Positions 8,017 to 16,705 of a stretch of 36,519 nt of DNA are shown here, piece after piece (within the stretch, counting starts at the first letter, position 1; each line of letters begins with the position of its first letter). Origin of the DNA: Rhizobiales bacterium Ga0077524 (lineage in GTDB: Bacteria; Pseudomonadota; Alphaproteobacteria; Rhizobiales; Hyphomicrobiaceae); assembly GCA_001464755.1 (NCBI GenBank), contig LNDR01000395.1:1-36519 (forward strand). The letters are read 5' to 3'. The notes beneath the pieces are model-generated. The model was not told where the DNA came from, made no database searches, and saw only the letters and a list, made by a program, of their open reading frames with translations. Position numbers and translations under genes: made by a program.

Positions 8017-9093
8017 ATGCCTCTCGATATTGCGCGTGTGCACGAGGTGCCGGACGATCTGCTCGCCGCGATCGATTATTGCTACGAGCAAGGCTGGACG
8101 GACGGCCTCCCCGTCGTGCCGCCGACGGTGGAGCGCGTGCACGCGACGCTCGTCTACGAGGGCCGTCCAGCGGAGACCGTCGTCGCGACGCATCCGGCGA
8201 CGGGGCTCGAACTTTCGATCCACGCCACGGCGGTCAATGCCGCAATGGCCGGATGCCTGCCCGAGTACCTGCCGGTGCTGATTGCAGCCTTCGAGGCGAT
8301 GAACCAGCCCGATTTCAACTTCCATGGCTCGACAGCAAGCACGGGAGGTTCAGCGCCAATGCTGATTGTCTCTGGTCCAGTGGTCGACGACATCGGCATG
8401 AACGGGGACGTCAACCTTTTCGGTCCCGGCAATCGGGCGAATGCCACGATCGGGCGGGCCGTGCGCCTGATCCTGCGCAACGTCTTCCAGATGATCCCCG
8501 GCATCTCCGACAAGTCGACGCAAGGCAATCCCGGCAAGTACAGCTTCTGCATCGCAGAGCGGGCGAGGGGCAACCCTTGGCCGTTGCTTTGCGAGCAGCA
8601 AGGTTATCCGCAGGGGGTTTCGAGCGTCACCGTGTTCGCAGGCGGCGGGTTCTGCAATGTCGAAAACCACGGCGGCAATACGCCGGAGCAGGTGCTCGGC
8701 TCTGTCGCGGACGCTATGGCGAACTATGGTTGCATCACGCTCGGGCAGAGCGTCGTCGTCCTGGCGCCCGAGCACATGAAGATCGTCGCCGACGCGGGGT
8801 GGAGCCGACAGGACGCGCAGGCCTTCCTCTTCGCCCAGGCCAAGCGCTCGGTCGAGGGGATGCGAACCGTCGGCAAGTACCGCGATAGCGAGTACGCAAA
8901 GCAGCACGATGCCAAGGCGCACGCGCTGGTCCAGGAGGGCTTCGTGCACCGCGGCCTCACGCCGGACGACATCCTGATTACCCTCGGCGGCGGCGACGCG
9001 GGCGGCCACTCGTGCTTCATTCCCTCTTGGAGCCGGGGACGCGGCTCGATCATGCAGCACCGCGCCATCGGCGTGTGCATCGACTGCAACTGA
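8017..9093 (+). CDS. Conserved protein of unknown function, UGSC partner
   Basis: A 358-residue protein whose family I cannot name. It begins with an acidic/aromatic stretch followed by WTDGLPVVPPT (residues 27-37). It also has GDVNLFGPGNRANATIGRA near 130-148, GGGFCNVENHGGNT near 209-222, a Gly-rich ITLGGGDAGGHSC near 321-333, and ends in GVCIDCN. Cysteines at 333, 354 and 357 could be redox-active or bind metal. There is no signal peptide or clear membrane segment, so it is probably cytoplasmic. AGGAG lies about nine bases before the ATG. It sits 30 bases after the CoA-transferase and 23 bases before the selenoprotein, so a shared function is likely. Whether it handles the UGSC protein's substrate or is its reductant is unknown. 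Confidence 0.8.
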   Translation: MPLDIARVHEVPDDLLAAIDYCYEQGWTDGLPVVPPTVERVHATLVYEGRPAETVVATHPATGLELSIHATAVNAAMAGCLPEYLPVLIAAFEAMNQPDFNFHGSTASTGGSAPMLIVSGPVVDDIGMNGDVNLFGPGNRANATIGRAVRLILRNVFQMIPGISDKSTQGNPGKYSFCIAERARGNPWPLLCEQQGYPQGVSSVTVFAGGGFCNVENHGGNTPEQVLGSVADAMANYGCITLGQSVVVLAPEHMKIVADAGWSRQDAQAFLFAQAKRSVEGMRTVGKYRDSEYAKQHDAKAHALVQEGFVHRGLTPDDILITLGGGDAGGHSCFIPSWSRGRGSIMQHRAIGVCIDCN

Positions 9094-9116
9094 ACCGAGC
9101 GAAAGACGAGCTTGCC

Positions 9117-9638
9117 ATGCGACTCTACGATCCGACCTCCTCGGGACCGAAGCGGACGCTGCGGCGTGCGCCCCCGCTCGCCAGCCTCGAAGGCAAGACC
9201 ATCGGCGTCCTCGAAAACGGCAAGCTCAACGCGGCGGAGATGCTGGGCGAGGTGGCATTACTGTTCAAGGAGCGGCACGGTTGCACCATTGGCGCGGTCT
9301 ACTCGAAGAGCAATGCCAGCGCGCCAGCGCCCAAAGAAACGCTCGTCCAAGCCGCCCGGGAGGTGGATTTCCTCATCACCGGTCTCGGCGACTGAGGCTC
9401 CTGCTCAACGTGCAGTTTGCACGACGGACTGACTTTCGAGCAACTCGGCAAACGGACGGTTGTGCTATGCACCGAGCCGTTCGAGGTGACGGCTCGCAAC
9501 ATCGCCCGGGTCCTCGGCTGCGCTGACTATCCGTTCCTTCTGGTGCAGCATCCGATCGGGAGTTGCACCCTACCAGAGCTGAAACACAGGGCCGAAGTCG
9601 CCTATGCGCAAGCACTGCCGATCCTTCTGAAGGGCTGA
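9117..9638 (+). CDS. UGSC-family selenoprotein (in-frame TGA as Sec93)
   Basis: A 173-residue protein read through TGA at 9393-9395. Upstream of the TGA the frame gives MRLYDPTSSGPKRTLRR and ends ITGLGD; downstream it continues without a break as GSCSTCSLHDGLTFEQLGK to ILLKG, stop at 9636-9638. The join gives GLGD-U-G-S-C, the motif that names the UGSC (seleno)protein family. U93 with C96 makes a UxxC redox pair like the CxxC of thioredoxins. Relatives with Cys for Sec should exist. A hairpin of bacterial SECIS type begins just after the TGA. The start is the ATG at 9117, with a modest GACGAG upstream, 23 bases after the previous gene. Substrate and exact reaction are unknown. Standard callers will report two broken pieces. 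SelA, SelB, tRNA-Sec and SelD must be encoded elsewhere. Confidence 0.9.
9402..9442 (+). promoter_or_regulatory. Putative bacterial SECIS element
   Basis: Inside the selenoprotein gene, starting seven bases after the TGA. The inner hairpin is a perfect 6-bp stem CGTGCA/TGCACG (9409-9414 with 9418-9423) and loop GTT. An outer stem, TGCTC (9402-9406) with GAGCA (9438-9442), encloses it. The loop begins with G, and 19 bases separate the TGA from it. Both fit the published bacterial SECIS pattern (small apical loop, G in the first two positions, about 16-37 bases from the UGA). It would recruit SelB with Sec-tRNA. Confidence 0.75.
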
Positions 9639-9663
9639 TGCCGACAAGGCCGCGGCCCGTCAC

Positions 9664-10455
9664 TCAGATTCGCCAGCCGGAGTGGATCGCCGCCACGCCG
9701 CCGGTCAGGTTTCGATAGCTGACGCGCTCGAAGCCGGCCGCGCGGATCATGTCGGCGAAAACCTCCTGCTTGGGGAAGCGCCGGATGCTCTCGACGAGAT
9801 AGCGGTAGGGCTCGCTGGCGCCCGCAGCGAGTTGGCCCAGTAGGGGAATCGCCTCGAACGAGAAGAGATCATAAAGTCGGTCGAGCACGGGCACGTCGAC
9901 GTGGCTGAACTCGAGGACGAGCAGCCGGCCACCGGGCTTCAAGACGCGAAACATCTCCGCCAGTGCGTGGTCGATATGCGTGACGTTGCGAATGCCGAAG
10001 GCAATGGTCGCAGCATCAAACGTACGGTCGGCGAAGGGCAAGGCCTCGGCATTGCCCTCGACAAGGGAGATACGATCCGTGAGGCTAGCGGTCTCGACCT
10101 TGCGACGTCCGACCTCGAGCATCTCTGGGCTGATGTCACAGATAACGGCGGTGGTGCCCGGGCCACCCGCGCGCACGATACGCATGGCGACGTCGCCGGT
10201 GCCACCCGCCAGGTCCAATACGCGGAATGGCTCCGCCGAGCGGGGAGGATTGAGGGCAACGATCAGATCGTCCTTCCACAGCCTGTGGAGACCGCCGGAC
10301 ATCAGGTCGTTCATCAGGTCGTAGCGCTCGGCGACGGTGGCGAAGACCTCGTTGACGAGGCCCTGGCGCTCGCGCGGCTCGACGGGTCGAAAGCCGAAGC
10401 TCCCCGAGGTGTCCCCCGTCGGACCGAGTTCTGTTTCATTGGTCATGGCAGACAT
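9664..10455 (-). CDS. ubiE: Ubiquinone/menaquinone biosynthesis C-methyltransferase UbiE
   Basis: A 263-residue class I SAM-dependent methyltransferase that C-methylates the benzoquinol (or demethylmenaquinol) ring in quinone synthesis, at the membrane face. Signatures are [25 protein letters not shown] near residues 37-61, the SAM-binding [12 protein letters not shown] (79-90), [16 protein letters not shown], and the C-terminal [10 protein letters not shown]. The N-terminal ~20 residues are variable, so translation could also begin at the ATG three codons in. Convergent with the selenoprotein gene, only 25 bases apart. Confidence 0.95.
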   Translation of the reverse strand: MSAMTNETELGPTGDTSGSFGFRPVEPRERQGLVNEVFATVAERYDLMNDLMSGGLHRLWKDDLIVALNPPRSAEPFRVLDLAGGTGDVAMRIVRAGGPGTTAVICDISPEMLEVGRRKVETASLTDRISLVEGNAEALPFADRTFDAATIAFGIRNVTHIDHALAEMFRVLKPGGRLLVLEFSHVDVPVLDRLYDLFSFEAIPLLGQLAAGASEPYRYLVESIRRFPKQEVFADMIRAAGFERVSYRNLTGGVAAIHSGWRI

Positions 10456-10616
10456 ACTACAAGAGCAGAGGCATCCGGCGCCAATGACGATATGCCGCCC
10501 ATCGGGTGGGCGAGGCGGTCATGCCCACAGCGCATTTGCGGGGCTTTCCATCATCAGACTGGCTGCTGGACAGAATAAGGCTTTGGCACGCGCGGCAACG
10601 GGGACCCGAGGACGAG

Positions 10617-12444
10617 ATGGACAAGAATTACCTTCTCCAGGCAGTCGTGCTGCTGGCGGCGGCGGCGGTCGCAGCACCGCTGGCGCGTCGCCGCCGGCAT
10701 TCTGATCGGACCACACGCACTCGGCCTTTTCACCCATGTCGAGAGCATCCTGCACGTCGCCGAACTCGGCATCGTTTTTCTTCTGTTCCTGATCGGGCTG
10801 GAGTTGCGCCCCCTGCGCATCTGGACCATGCGTCGAGCCATCCTGGGGGCGGGCGGCGTTCAAGTGCTGGCGACGGGCCTTCTCCTCGGTCTCGCGGCAG
10901 CCATGCTGTTCACCACCCCGCCCGTCGCAGCGGTGGTCGGCATGGCGCTCGCCATGTCGTCGACGGCGTTCGTGCTGCAGGTGCTCGAGGAGCGTAAGGA
11001 GCTGTCACAGAAGCACGGCCGCCTGGCATTCTCGATTCTGCTCTTCCAGGATCTCGCGGCCATCCCTTTGATTGCGGTCGTGCCGATGATGGCCGCGAGG
11101 GGCGCTGCTGATGCGACGCAGTCGGCCATCGCTATCGGTACGGCACTGTCCACGATCGCCGCCGTCGTGCTCGTCGGGCGTTTCCTGCTCAATCGTGTCT
11201 ACAAATTGATTGCGGCCTCGGGAGTTCGCGAGGCGATGACCGCGACGGCCTTGCTGACGGTGATCGGCGTTGCCGTGCTCATGCAGCTCGCCGGGCTATC
11301 GGCAGCGCTCGGGGCTTTCATCGCTGGCGTGATGCTGGCCGACAGCGCGTACCGGCATCAGATCGAGGCCGACATTCAACCGTTTGAGGGACTGCTACTC
11401 GGGCTGTTCTTTACCGCGATCGGCATGTCGCTCGACCTTGCGCTCCTCGTTCGCGAATGGCCTTTGATCTTCGCCCTGGTGGTCGGGTTGGTGACGCTTA
11501 AGGCTATTGTTCTGTTCGTCGTCGGGCGCGTCAACGGCTTGGCCACACGCCAAGCCCGGCGCCTTGCCATCGCACTCGCCCAAGGCGGTGAGTTCGCTTT
11601 CGTTATTCTGGGCTTGGTGACGGGGGCACATCTCCTCGCCGAGACGACAGCCAATCTGATGGCCGTGGTGGTGACACTGTCGATGGCCGTGACCCCAGTC
11701 CTGCTTCTGACCGACGACTGGCTGGCCAAGATGAACAAGATGCCGCTCGAGCCGGACTACGAGTCGCCACCGCCCTCGGCGGGGCGCGTGGTGATTGCGG
11801 GACTTGGGCGGTTCGGCCAGATCGTGGCGCGCATCCTGAGGGCGCGCGGCATCGCATTCACAGCCTTGGATATCAGCCCCGACCAGATCGAGCTCGTGCG
11901 CCGGTTCGGTGCCGAGGGCTATTACGGAGACGCGAGTCGGCTCGATATTCTTGAGGCGGCGCAGACCGGCAAGGCAACCGCCTTCGTCCTTGCCATCGAT
12001 GACGTCGACGCGTCGCTACGCACGGCCGAGATCGTGCGGCACTACTTCCCGCACGTGCCGATCTACGCCCGCGCCCGCAACCGGCAGCACGTACATAAGC
12101 TGATGGATCTCGGTGTCCAGGAGATGCGGCGCGAGACCTTCCTGGCCGCGATCGAGCTGACGCGCGACTTGCTCGAAGGGCTCGGCGTGCGCGAGGCTGA
12201 GGCCAAGCGGCTGACCGAGACATTCGCCGCTCTCGACCGCAAGCGCCTCTACGACGACTACGAGCACGCCAGCGACCGACAGAAGCTGGAACTCAACGCC
12301 AGACGCTTCGCGGAAGAACTCGAGGAGTTGTTCCAACGCGACACCGAGGAGGCCGAGCGCATCGCGGACGGACAACTGCCGATCAAATCCGACACGCGCG
12401 CAGGCCGCCAAGCCCTCGAAGCAGACGCGACCAAGGCCTCCTGA
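10617..12444 (+). pseudogene. Kef-type K+/H+ antiporter, frameshifted near the N-terminus
   Basis: A monovalent cation:proton antiporter-2 protein with a C-terminal TrkA-N/RCK domain (VVIAGLGRFGQIVARILRA). The natural start is the ATG at 10617 after GAGGACGAG, giving MDKNYLLQAVVLLAAAAVAA then PLARR. The next expected stretch (roughly ten residues containing a GLGSVLGYL-like segment) is absent, and homology resumes in the +1 frame as AAGILIGPHALGLFTHVES at about 10690. A deletion of some 30-35 bases, possibly between GTCGCC-like microrepeats, explains both the missing residues and the frame change. From there the frame is open to 12444. A TTG at 10804 could start a protein lacking the first helices. 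The sequence is either a recent pseudogene or an assembly error. Confidence 0.8.
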
Positions 12445-12467
12445 GCCCTGGTCGCTTCAGATCATGC

Positions 12468-13256
12468 TCAGTACGTCTTGGCCGTGACGCGGTCGGACTC
12501 GCCGCGCGTCTCCTTGACCATGTTGGTCGCCGCGACGGTCAGCGAGCGCGCGTCGTTCATCAGCGTGACGAAATTATAGCCCTGCTCGAAACGCTTCTTG
12601 GCGGTGGCGGGGCCGTCGGTGTGCACCCCCGCGATCAGTCCCTTCGAGCGGGTCACCTTGGCGATCTGCTCGATGGCCGCGATCACCTCGGGGTCTGAGG
12701 GATCCAGCGTCGGCGGCTTGCCCATGGCCATCGAGAGATCGGACGGGCCGACGTAGACACCGTCCAGGCCCTTTACCGAGAGGATTTCCTCGAGGTTCTT
12801 CAGGCCGGCCCGGGTCTCGATCATGGCAAGCAGAAGCACCTCCTCGTTGGCGCCCTGCCAATAGTCGGCACCGGCGTACTGCACGGCGCGGTTGGGACCC
12901 ATGGAGCGCGTGCCGAGCGGCGGGTAGCGGCCGAACGAAACGAACTGCTCAGCCTCGGCCTTGGTGTTGATCATCGGGCAGATCAGCCCGTAGCTGCCGG
13001 CATCGAGCAGCTTCATGATGATGGCCGCATCGTTCCAGGGCACGCGGCACAAGGGCACGACGTCGGTCGTCGAGATGGCCTGCAGCATGGTCAGCGCCGA
13101 TGGGAAATCCACCGGCCCATGCTGCATATCGATGGTGACGCTGTCCCACCCGCAATGGGCATAGATTTCGGCGGCGTAGGAACTCGGGATTGCCGACCAA
13201 CCGTTGATAATGCGGCCGCCATCCTTGGCGATCTGGCGGAGCTTGTTCTTGCGCAT
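12468..13256 (-). CDS. HpcH/HpaI-family aldolase
   Basis: A 262-residue class II pyruvate aldolase of the HpcH/HpaI (2,4-dihydroxyhept-2-enedioate aldolase, macrophomate synthase) family, cleaving or forming 4-hydroxy-2-oxo acids with a divalent metal. Visible are TIDMQHGPVDF with His46, CRVPWND with Arg71, the metal-ligand Glu147 in MIETRAG, and GPSDLSMAMG with Asp173. Length is normal. The ATG at 13256 has AAGGA seven bases upstream, so the longer frame from 13337 is not used. The substrate is unknown. A FixK/FNR-type box lies 111 bases upstream of the start. Convergent with the broken antiporter gene. Confidence 0.88.
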   Translation of the reverse strand: MRKNKLRQIAKDGGRIINGWSAIPSSYAAEIYAHCGWDSVTIDMQHGPVDFPSALTMLQAISTTDVVPLCRVPWNDAAIIMKLLDAGSYGLICPMINTKAEAEQFVSFGRYPPLGTRSMGPNRAVQYAGADYWQGANEEVLLLAMIETRAGLKNLEEILSVKGLDGVYVGPSDLSMAMGKPPTLDPSDPEVIAAIEQIAKVTRSKGLIAGVHTDGPATAKKRFEQGYNFVTLMNDARSLTVAATNMVKETRGESDRVTAKTY

Positions 13257-13561
13257 GGGGTTTCCTTGAAGGCGCTTGATGTGGAGCTGCCGATCCGGCG
13301 CACCATCCTTCCGAGCTAAACAGAAGTGCAACGGCATGCCAACGGACGCCGCGAGCAGCGTCGTCCTTGACCTGGATCAAAATGAGAAATATCCTTTGAA
13401 GGCGTGCCAGACTGCGATCGAGAATTATTCTACCCGATATATTTTTCGCCAGCTCTCGAGATTGCCAGCAATTGGAACGCCTCGGACCGCAGCCGACACT
13501 GCAATTGTCTGGCGTGAAGCGCCAGGAGATTTGCACCACTATTCCAGGGAGATTACGGCCC
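13257..13561. promoter_or_regulatory. Divergent regulatory gap, AT-rich centre
   Basis: A 305-base intergenic stretch between the aldolase (-) and the TPR protein (+). Its middle (about 13377-13447) is markedly AT-richer than the rest of the window and includes AATTATTCT and GATATATTTTT, so promoters probably lie here. I see no convincing coding frame. The FixK/FNR-type box is at 13367-13380. Confidence 0.55.
13367..13380. promoter_or_regulatory. FixK/FNR-type binding site (anaerobox)
   Basis: TTGACCTGGATCAA matches the alphaproteobacterial FixK/FnrN consensus TTGA(T/C)-N4-(G/A)TCAA at every fixed position, and the E. coli FNR consensus at all but one. It could act on the aldolase, the TPR gene, or both. 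For the TPR gene, AATTAT at 13423-13428 would suit a -10 with the box near -61; this placement is speculative. Confidence 0.55.
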
Positions 13562-15157
13562 ATGCAGCGCCTATGGTTGTCAGCCTCGGTATCAGCTGCT
13601 GCACTCGCAGCATTTTCTCTAACCAATCTGGCAAGCGGTCAATCGCGAGACAATCAGCTTGGAAAAGTGAAGTTCGAAACGTCGTGCGCGTCCGCCGCGC
13701 AAGCGCAATTCAATCGCGCGATGCTCTACCAGCATTCGTTCTGGTATCGCGCCTCACAAAAGGCATTCGAGGAGGTGCTGAAGACGGACCCGGCCTGCTC
13801 CATGGCCCATTGGGGGGTGGCGCTCAGCCTACTTTGGAATCCGCACGTGCCGCCGCCGGCGAAAAACCTCGGCGAGGGTGCCGCTGCCCTCGAGAAAGCC
13901 AAGGCCAATCCTCCGAAAACGCAGCGTGAGCGCGATTATGTCGCCGCCCTCGCCGAGATGTACAAGGACCACGACAAAGTCGACCACCGCACTCGCATGA
14001 CGAATTACACCGCGGCCATGGAGAAGCTCGCCGCTGCCTATCCGAAGGATGACGAGGCGCAGATCTATTACGCGCTGGCACTCAACACGAGTGCGTCGCC
14101 GGGCGACAAGACCTTCGCCAACCAGCTCAAAGGCGCAGGTATCCTGGAAAAGATCTGGAAGAGTCAGCCGCAGCACCCGGGCGTATCGCACTACCTGATC
14201 CACCTTTACGATTACCCGGCGATCGCGGCCAAAGGCCTCGATGCTGCGCGCCGCTACGCCAAGGTGGCACCCGACGCTCCGCACGCGTTGCACATGCCGT
14301 CGCATATCTTCACGCGTGTCGGCTACTGGAAGGATTCGATCGCTTCGAACGTGCGGTCCGCGCAGGCGGCGAAGGAATCGAAGGAGCTGCACGATCAGCT
14401 GCATGCGATGGACTACCTGGTCTATGCGCATCTTCAGCTCGGTCAGGAAAAGCAGGCCAAAGCCGTGCTGAACGACATGAAGGCGGTGACCGGCTACTCT
14501 GAGACGTTTTTCGTCGGGCCGTTCGCTCTTGCGGCGTCTCCGGCACGATTTGCCGTCGAGCGAAACGCCTGGGCCGAGGCGGCGGCGCTCGAGGTCAAGG
14601 CCAATCCGGCAGCACAGGTCCTGGCAATGACGCACTATGCTCGCGCGCTCGGCGCGGCCAAAATGGGTAATGTCCCTGCGGCCAAGACCGAGATCGCCAA
14701 GCTCGACGAGTTGCACAAGGTGCTGATCGACAAGAAGGACGCATACTGGTCGGGGCAGGTCGATATTCAGCGTCAGGTGGCCTCTGCGTGGGTACTGCAG
14801 GCAGAAGGCAAGACGGATGAGGCCTTGAAGGGTCTCGCCGCCGCTGCCGACGCCGAGGACAAGACGGAAAAGCACCCGGTGACGCCCGGGCCGCTGGCTC
14901 CAGCCCGCGAGCTATATGGCAACTTGCTGCTCGAGCGCGGCCAGACAAAGGACGCACTCGCCGCCTACGAGGCGACGCTGCAGAAGGAGCCGAACCGCTT
15001 GCTCGCCTACGTCGGTGCCGCGCGTGCGGCCGAGCGGTCCGGCGATAAGGCAAAGGCCCGGCGGCACTACGCAAAGGTGGTCGAGCTTGCCACCGGTGCC
15101 GATACGGTAAGGCCCGAGATCGCGGAGGCTCGCTCCTTCGTCGGCAAGAAGGGCTGA
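13562..15157 (+). CDS. Secreted tetratricopeptide-repeat protein
   Basis: A 531-residue protein with an N-terminal signal-peptide-like stretch (MQRLWLSASVSAAALAAFSL, then probable cleavage near ASG-Q). Helical TPR-like pairs follow along its length, the clearest near the C-terminus (ARELYGNLLLERGQTKDALA and AYVGAARAAERSGDKAKA). It belongs to a recognisable secreted TPR family with the conserved histidine blocks HPGVSHYLIHLYDYP (205-219) and HALHMPSHIF (241-250), whose six His residues could bind metal; no activity is known to me. The ATG at 13562 follows AGGGAGA and precedes the signal peptide, so it is preferred over the upstream frame from 13472. A FixK/FNR box is 182 bases upstream. The small membrane protein at 15229 follows. 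Confidence 0.82.
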   Translation: MQRLWLSASVSAAALAAFSLTNLASGQSRDNQLGKVKFETSCASAAQAQFNRAMLYQHSFWYRASQKAFEEVLKTDPACSMAHWGVALSLLWNPHVPPPAKNLGEGAAALEKAKANPPKTQRERDYVAALAEMYKDHDKVDHRTRMTNYTAAMEKLAAAYPKDDEAQIYYALALNTSASPGDKTFANQLKGAGILEKIWKSQPQHPGVSHYLIHLYDYPAIAAKGLDAARRYAKVAPDAPHALHMPSHIFTRVGYWKDSIASNVRSAQAAKESKELHDQLHAMDYLVYAHLQLGQEKQAKAVLNDMKAVTGYSETFFVGPFALAASPARFAVERNAWAEAAALEVKANPAAQVLAMTHYARALGAAKMGNVPAAKTEIAKLDELHKVLIDKKDAYWSGQVDIQRQVASAWVLQAEGKTDEALKGLAAAADAEDKTEKHPVTPGPLAPARELYGNLLLERGQTKDALAAYEATLQKEPNRLLAYVGAARAAERSGDKAKARRHYAKVVELATGADTVRPEIAEARSFVGKKG

Positions 15158-15228
15158 GCCCAGCATGACCGGGGGCAGCGGTTGCCTCTTAACGCGCTTT
15201 TTTCGGCGGCGTCGCCGGGGAGCAATCG

Positions 15229-15645
15229 ATGCCCACTCCATTACAATGGATCGTCGCCGCCGCTTTTTTCCTCGGAGGGGTTCTCGCCACGTGGGCGGGC
15301 CTTTCCTGGGCAAGCGCGCCGATGCCCGCATCGGCCGAGATTAGCGGATTCACGGGCAATGCCGGCGAGTGGGAACTCACGGCGACGCTCACGCGCGACG
15401 GCGACACCCGTGAACTCTCCGGTCCGATGAAGATGACGCACGTGGGCTGGTGCAGCCAGGATGGGCCGCAGGAGAAGACCGGCAACCTGCGCGTGCGCAT
15501 GCATCGGATGCTCGCGAGCATCGACGCCACCGTGTCGTTCGACGGTGTCGCTTGCAGCTATGAGGGCTCCCTGTCGGACGTCTACGAAGGCAAGATGACA
15601 TGCCCCGACCGCCGCCCGATGCAGCTGCTGTTGTGGATCCGGTGA
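15229..15645 (+). CDS. Small membrane-anchored hypothetical protein
   Basis: A 138-residue protein I do not recognise. Residues 6-29 form a hydrophobic segment (WIVAAAFFLGGVLATWAGLS), either a signal anchor or an uncleaved signal peptide. The rest looks like a small exported beta-rich domain with three cysteines (in VGWCSQDG, VACSYEG and MTCPDRRP), two of which could form a disulfide in the periplasm. GGGGAG stands seven bases before the ATG. It lies 71 bases after the TPR gene on the same strand and may share its transcript. Confidence 0.7.
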   Translation: MPTPLQWIVAAAFFLGGVLATWAGLSWASAPMPASAEISGFTGNAGEWELTATLTRDGDTRELSGPMKMTHVGWCSQDGPQEKTGNLRVRMHRMLASIDATVSFDGVACSYEGSLSDVYEGKMTCPDRRPMQLLLWIR

Positions 15646-15678
15646 ACGCTTCCGGAGCTGCGACTTAGAGCGACGCGC

Positions 15679-16560
15679 TCAAGCGCCGTATGTGAGGTCC
15701 ATGCGGACCGCGAGGGCGCTGGACTTGTCGATCACCCAGCAGGCGGCGCGGCCGTCAACCGGGGTGTCTCCGGCGATGGTGATGTCGTCGCCGACCCAAA
15801 GCGGGCGCAACAGGCGGGCCTCGAAGCCGGTCAGCGCGCCAGGGAGACGGGCGGAGACTGCCTGCAGCATGAGTTGCATTGAGAGCCCACCGTTCTGGAC
15901 GAGGGCAGGATAGCCTTCCTCGTCGCGGGTGTAGTCGGCGTCGTAGTGGATGCGGTGGGCGTTCCAGGTGAGCGCGGAGTAGCGAAACACGAGCGATGAC
16001 GCGAGGCTTACGCGCGACGACCAGGCCGGGTCGGCGGGCGGCGCGACCGGCGGCAGCGCGGCGTTCTTCTGTCCGGGTGGAAGTGCCTCGCGATAGACGG
16101 CATCGAATTCCTCGATAGCGATCGGCTGACCCGCTACGGCATAAGTGTGGCGCATGGTCAGCACGATCAGGTGGCTCGTGCGTGCCCCTTTCGGCTCGAC
16201 TGCCACCACCTCGGCGGTGCGGGTGGCCGCCTGGCCGACCTTCAGAGCACCCATGATGCGCACGCGGCGGCCGGCCGCCATGCGCCTCGGCAGCGGGATC
16301 GGCGGCAGGAAGAGGCCTTTGTTGGGATGCCCGTCAGGGCCGATATCGCGCTGCAGGGCGTTGCTCGCGAAGAAGAGAGAGAACCAGGAGCGCGGCAGCT
16401 CGCTCCCCGGTCCGATCACCTCCGGTGCGACGTCGAGCATGGCCGCCGCGCGCCGCGCTGTCGTAAGCGGGATGTCGTCCTCGACAATCTCCTTGCGCCC
16501 GATCCATGACCGAAGCTCCGGCATCGCGGCCGCGATCACGTCGGCGGTGCTGTCGGCCAT
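15679..16560 (-). CDS. HTD2-like hotdog hydratase (FAS1-like dehydratase domain)
   Basis: A 293-residue protein of the HTD2/mesaconyl-C4-CoA hydratase type. The N-terminal hotdog includes WIGRKEIVEDDI, LPRSWFSLFF and FLPPIPLPRRM. The C-terminal hotdog carries RYSALTWNAHRIHYDADYTR, with the N200-x-H202-R-x-H205-Y-D pattern characteristic of the family. Expected activity is reversible hydration of an unsaturated acyl-CoA in the cytoplasm; the substrate is not evident. The ATG at 16560 has GGGAG seven bases upstream; the longer frame to 16815 runs through the intergenic gap. It lies 145 bases downstream of the PEP mutase-superfamily gene on the same strand. Confidence 0.85.
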   Translation of the reverse strand: MADSTADVIAAAMPELRSWIGRKEIVEDDIPLTTARRAAAMLDVAPEVIGPGSELPRSWFSLFFASNALQRDIGPDGHPNKGLFLPPIPLPRRMAAGRRVRIMGALKVGQAATRTAEVVAVEPKGARTSHLIVLTMRHTYAVAGQPIAIEEFDAVYREALPPGQKNAALPPVAPPADPAWSSRVSLASSLVFRYSALTWNAHRIHYDADYTRDEEGYPALVQNGGLSMQLMLQAVSARLPGALTGFEARLLRPLWVGDDITIAGDTPVDGRAACWVIDKSSALAVRMDLTYGA

Positions 16561-16705
16561 GTTAGGGCTCCCGAAGGTCCTCTCTTTCGTAGGTCGATCG
16601 AGCCTTTCGCACGACCAAAAGCGCCGTTCCAGCAGGCGAAAAAACGGGTCGGATCTCACACATGCAAGGCTCGCCCGACCTATGCTGGCACCTGCCGACG
16701 CAAGC

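Noticed and set aside
9393-9395. TGA as an ordinary stop or a nonsense mutation in the UGSC gene
   Set aside because: The frame is unchanged on both sides, the UGSC motif is exact, a SECIS-like hairpin follows, and the downstream half shows no decay.
15668-15680. GAGCG-ACG-CGCTC hairpin between convergent genes as a terminator
   Set aside because: The stem is only five base pairs, has no U-run, and overlaps the end of the minus-strand gene; too weak to list as a feature.
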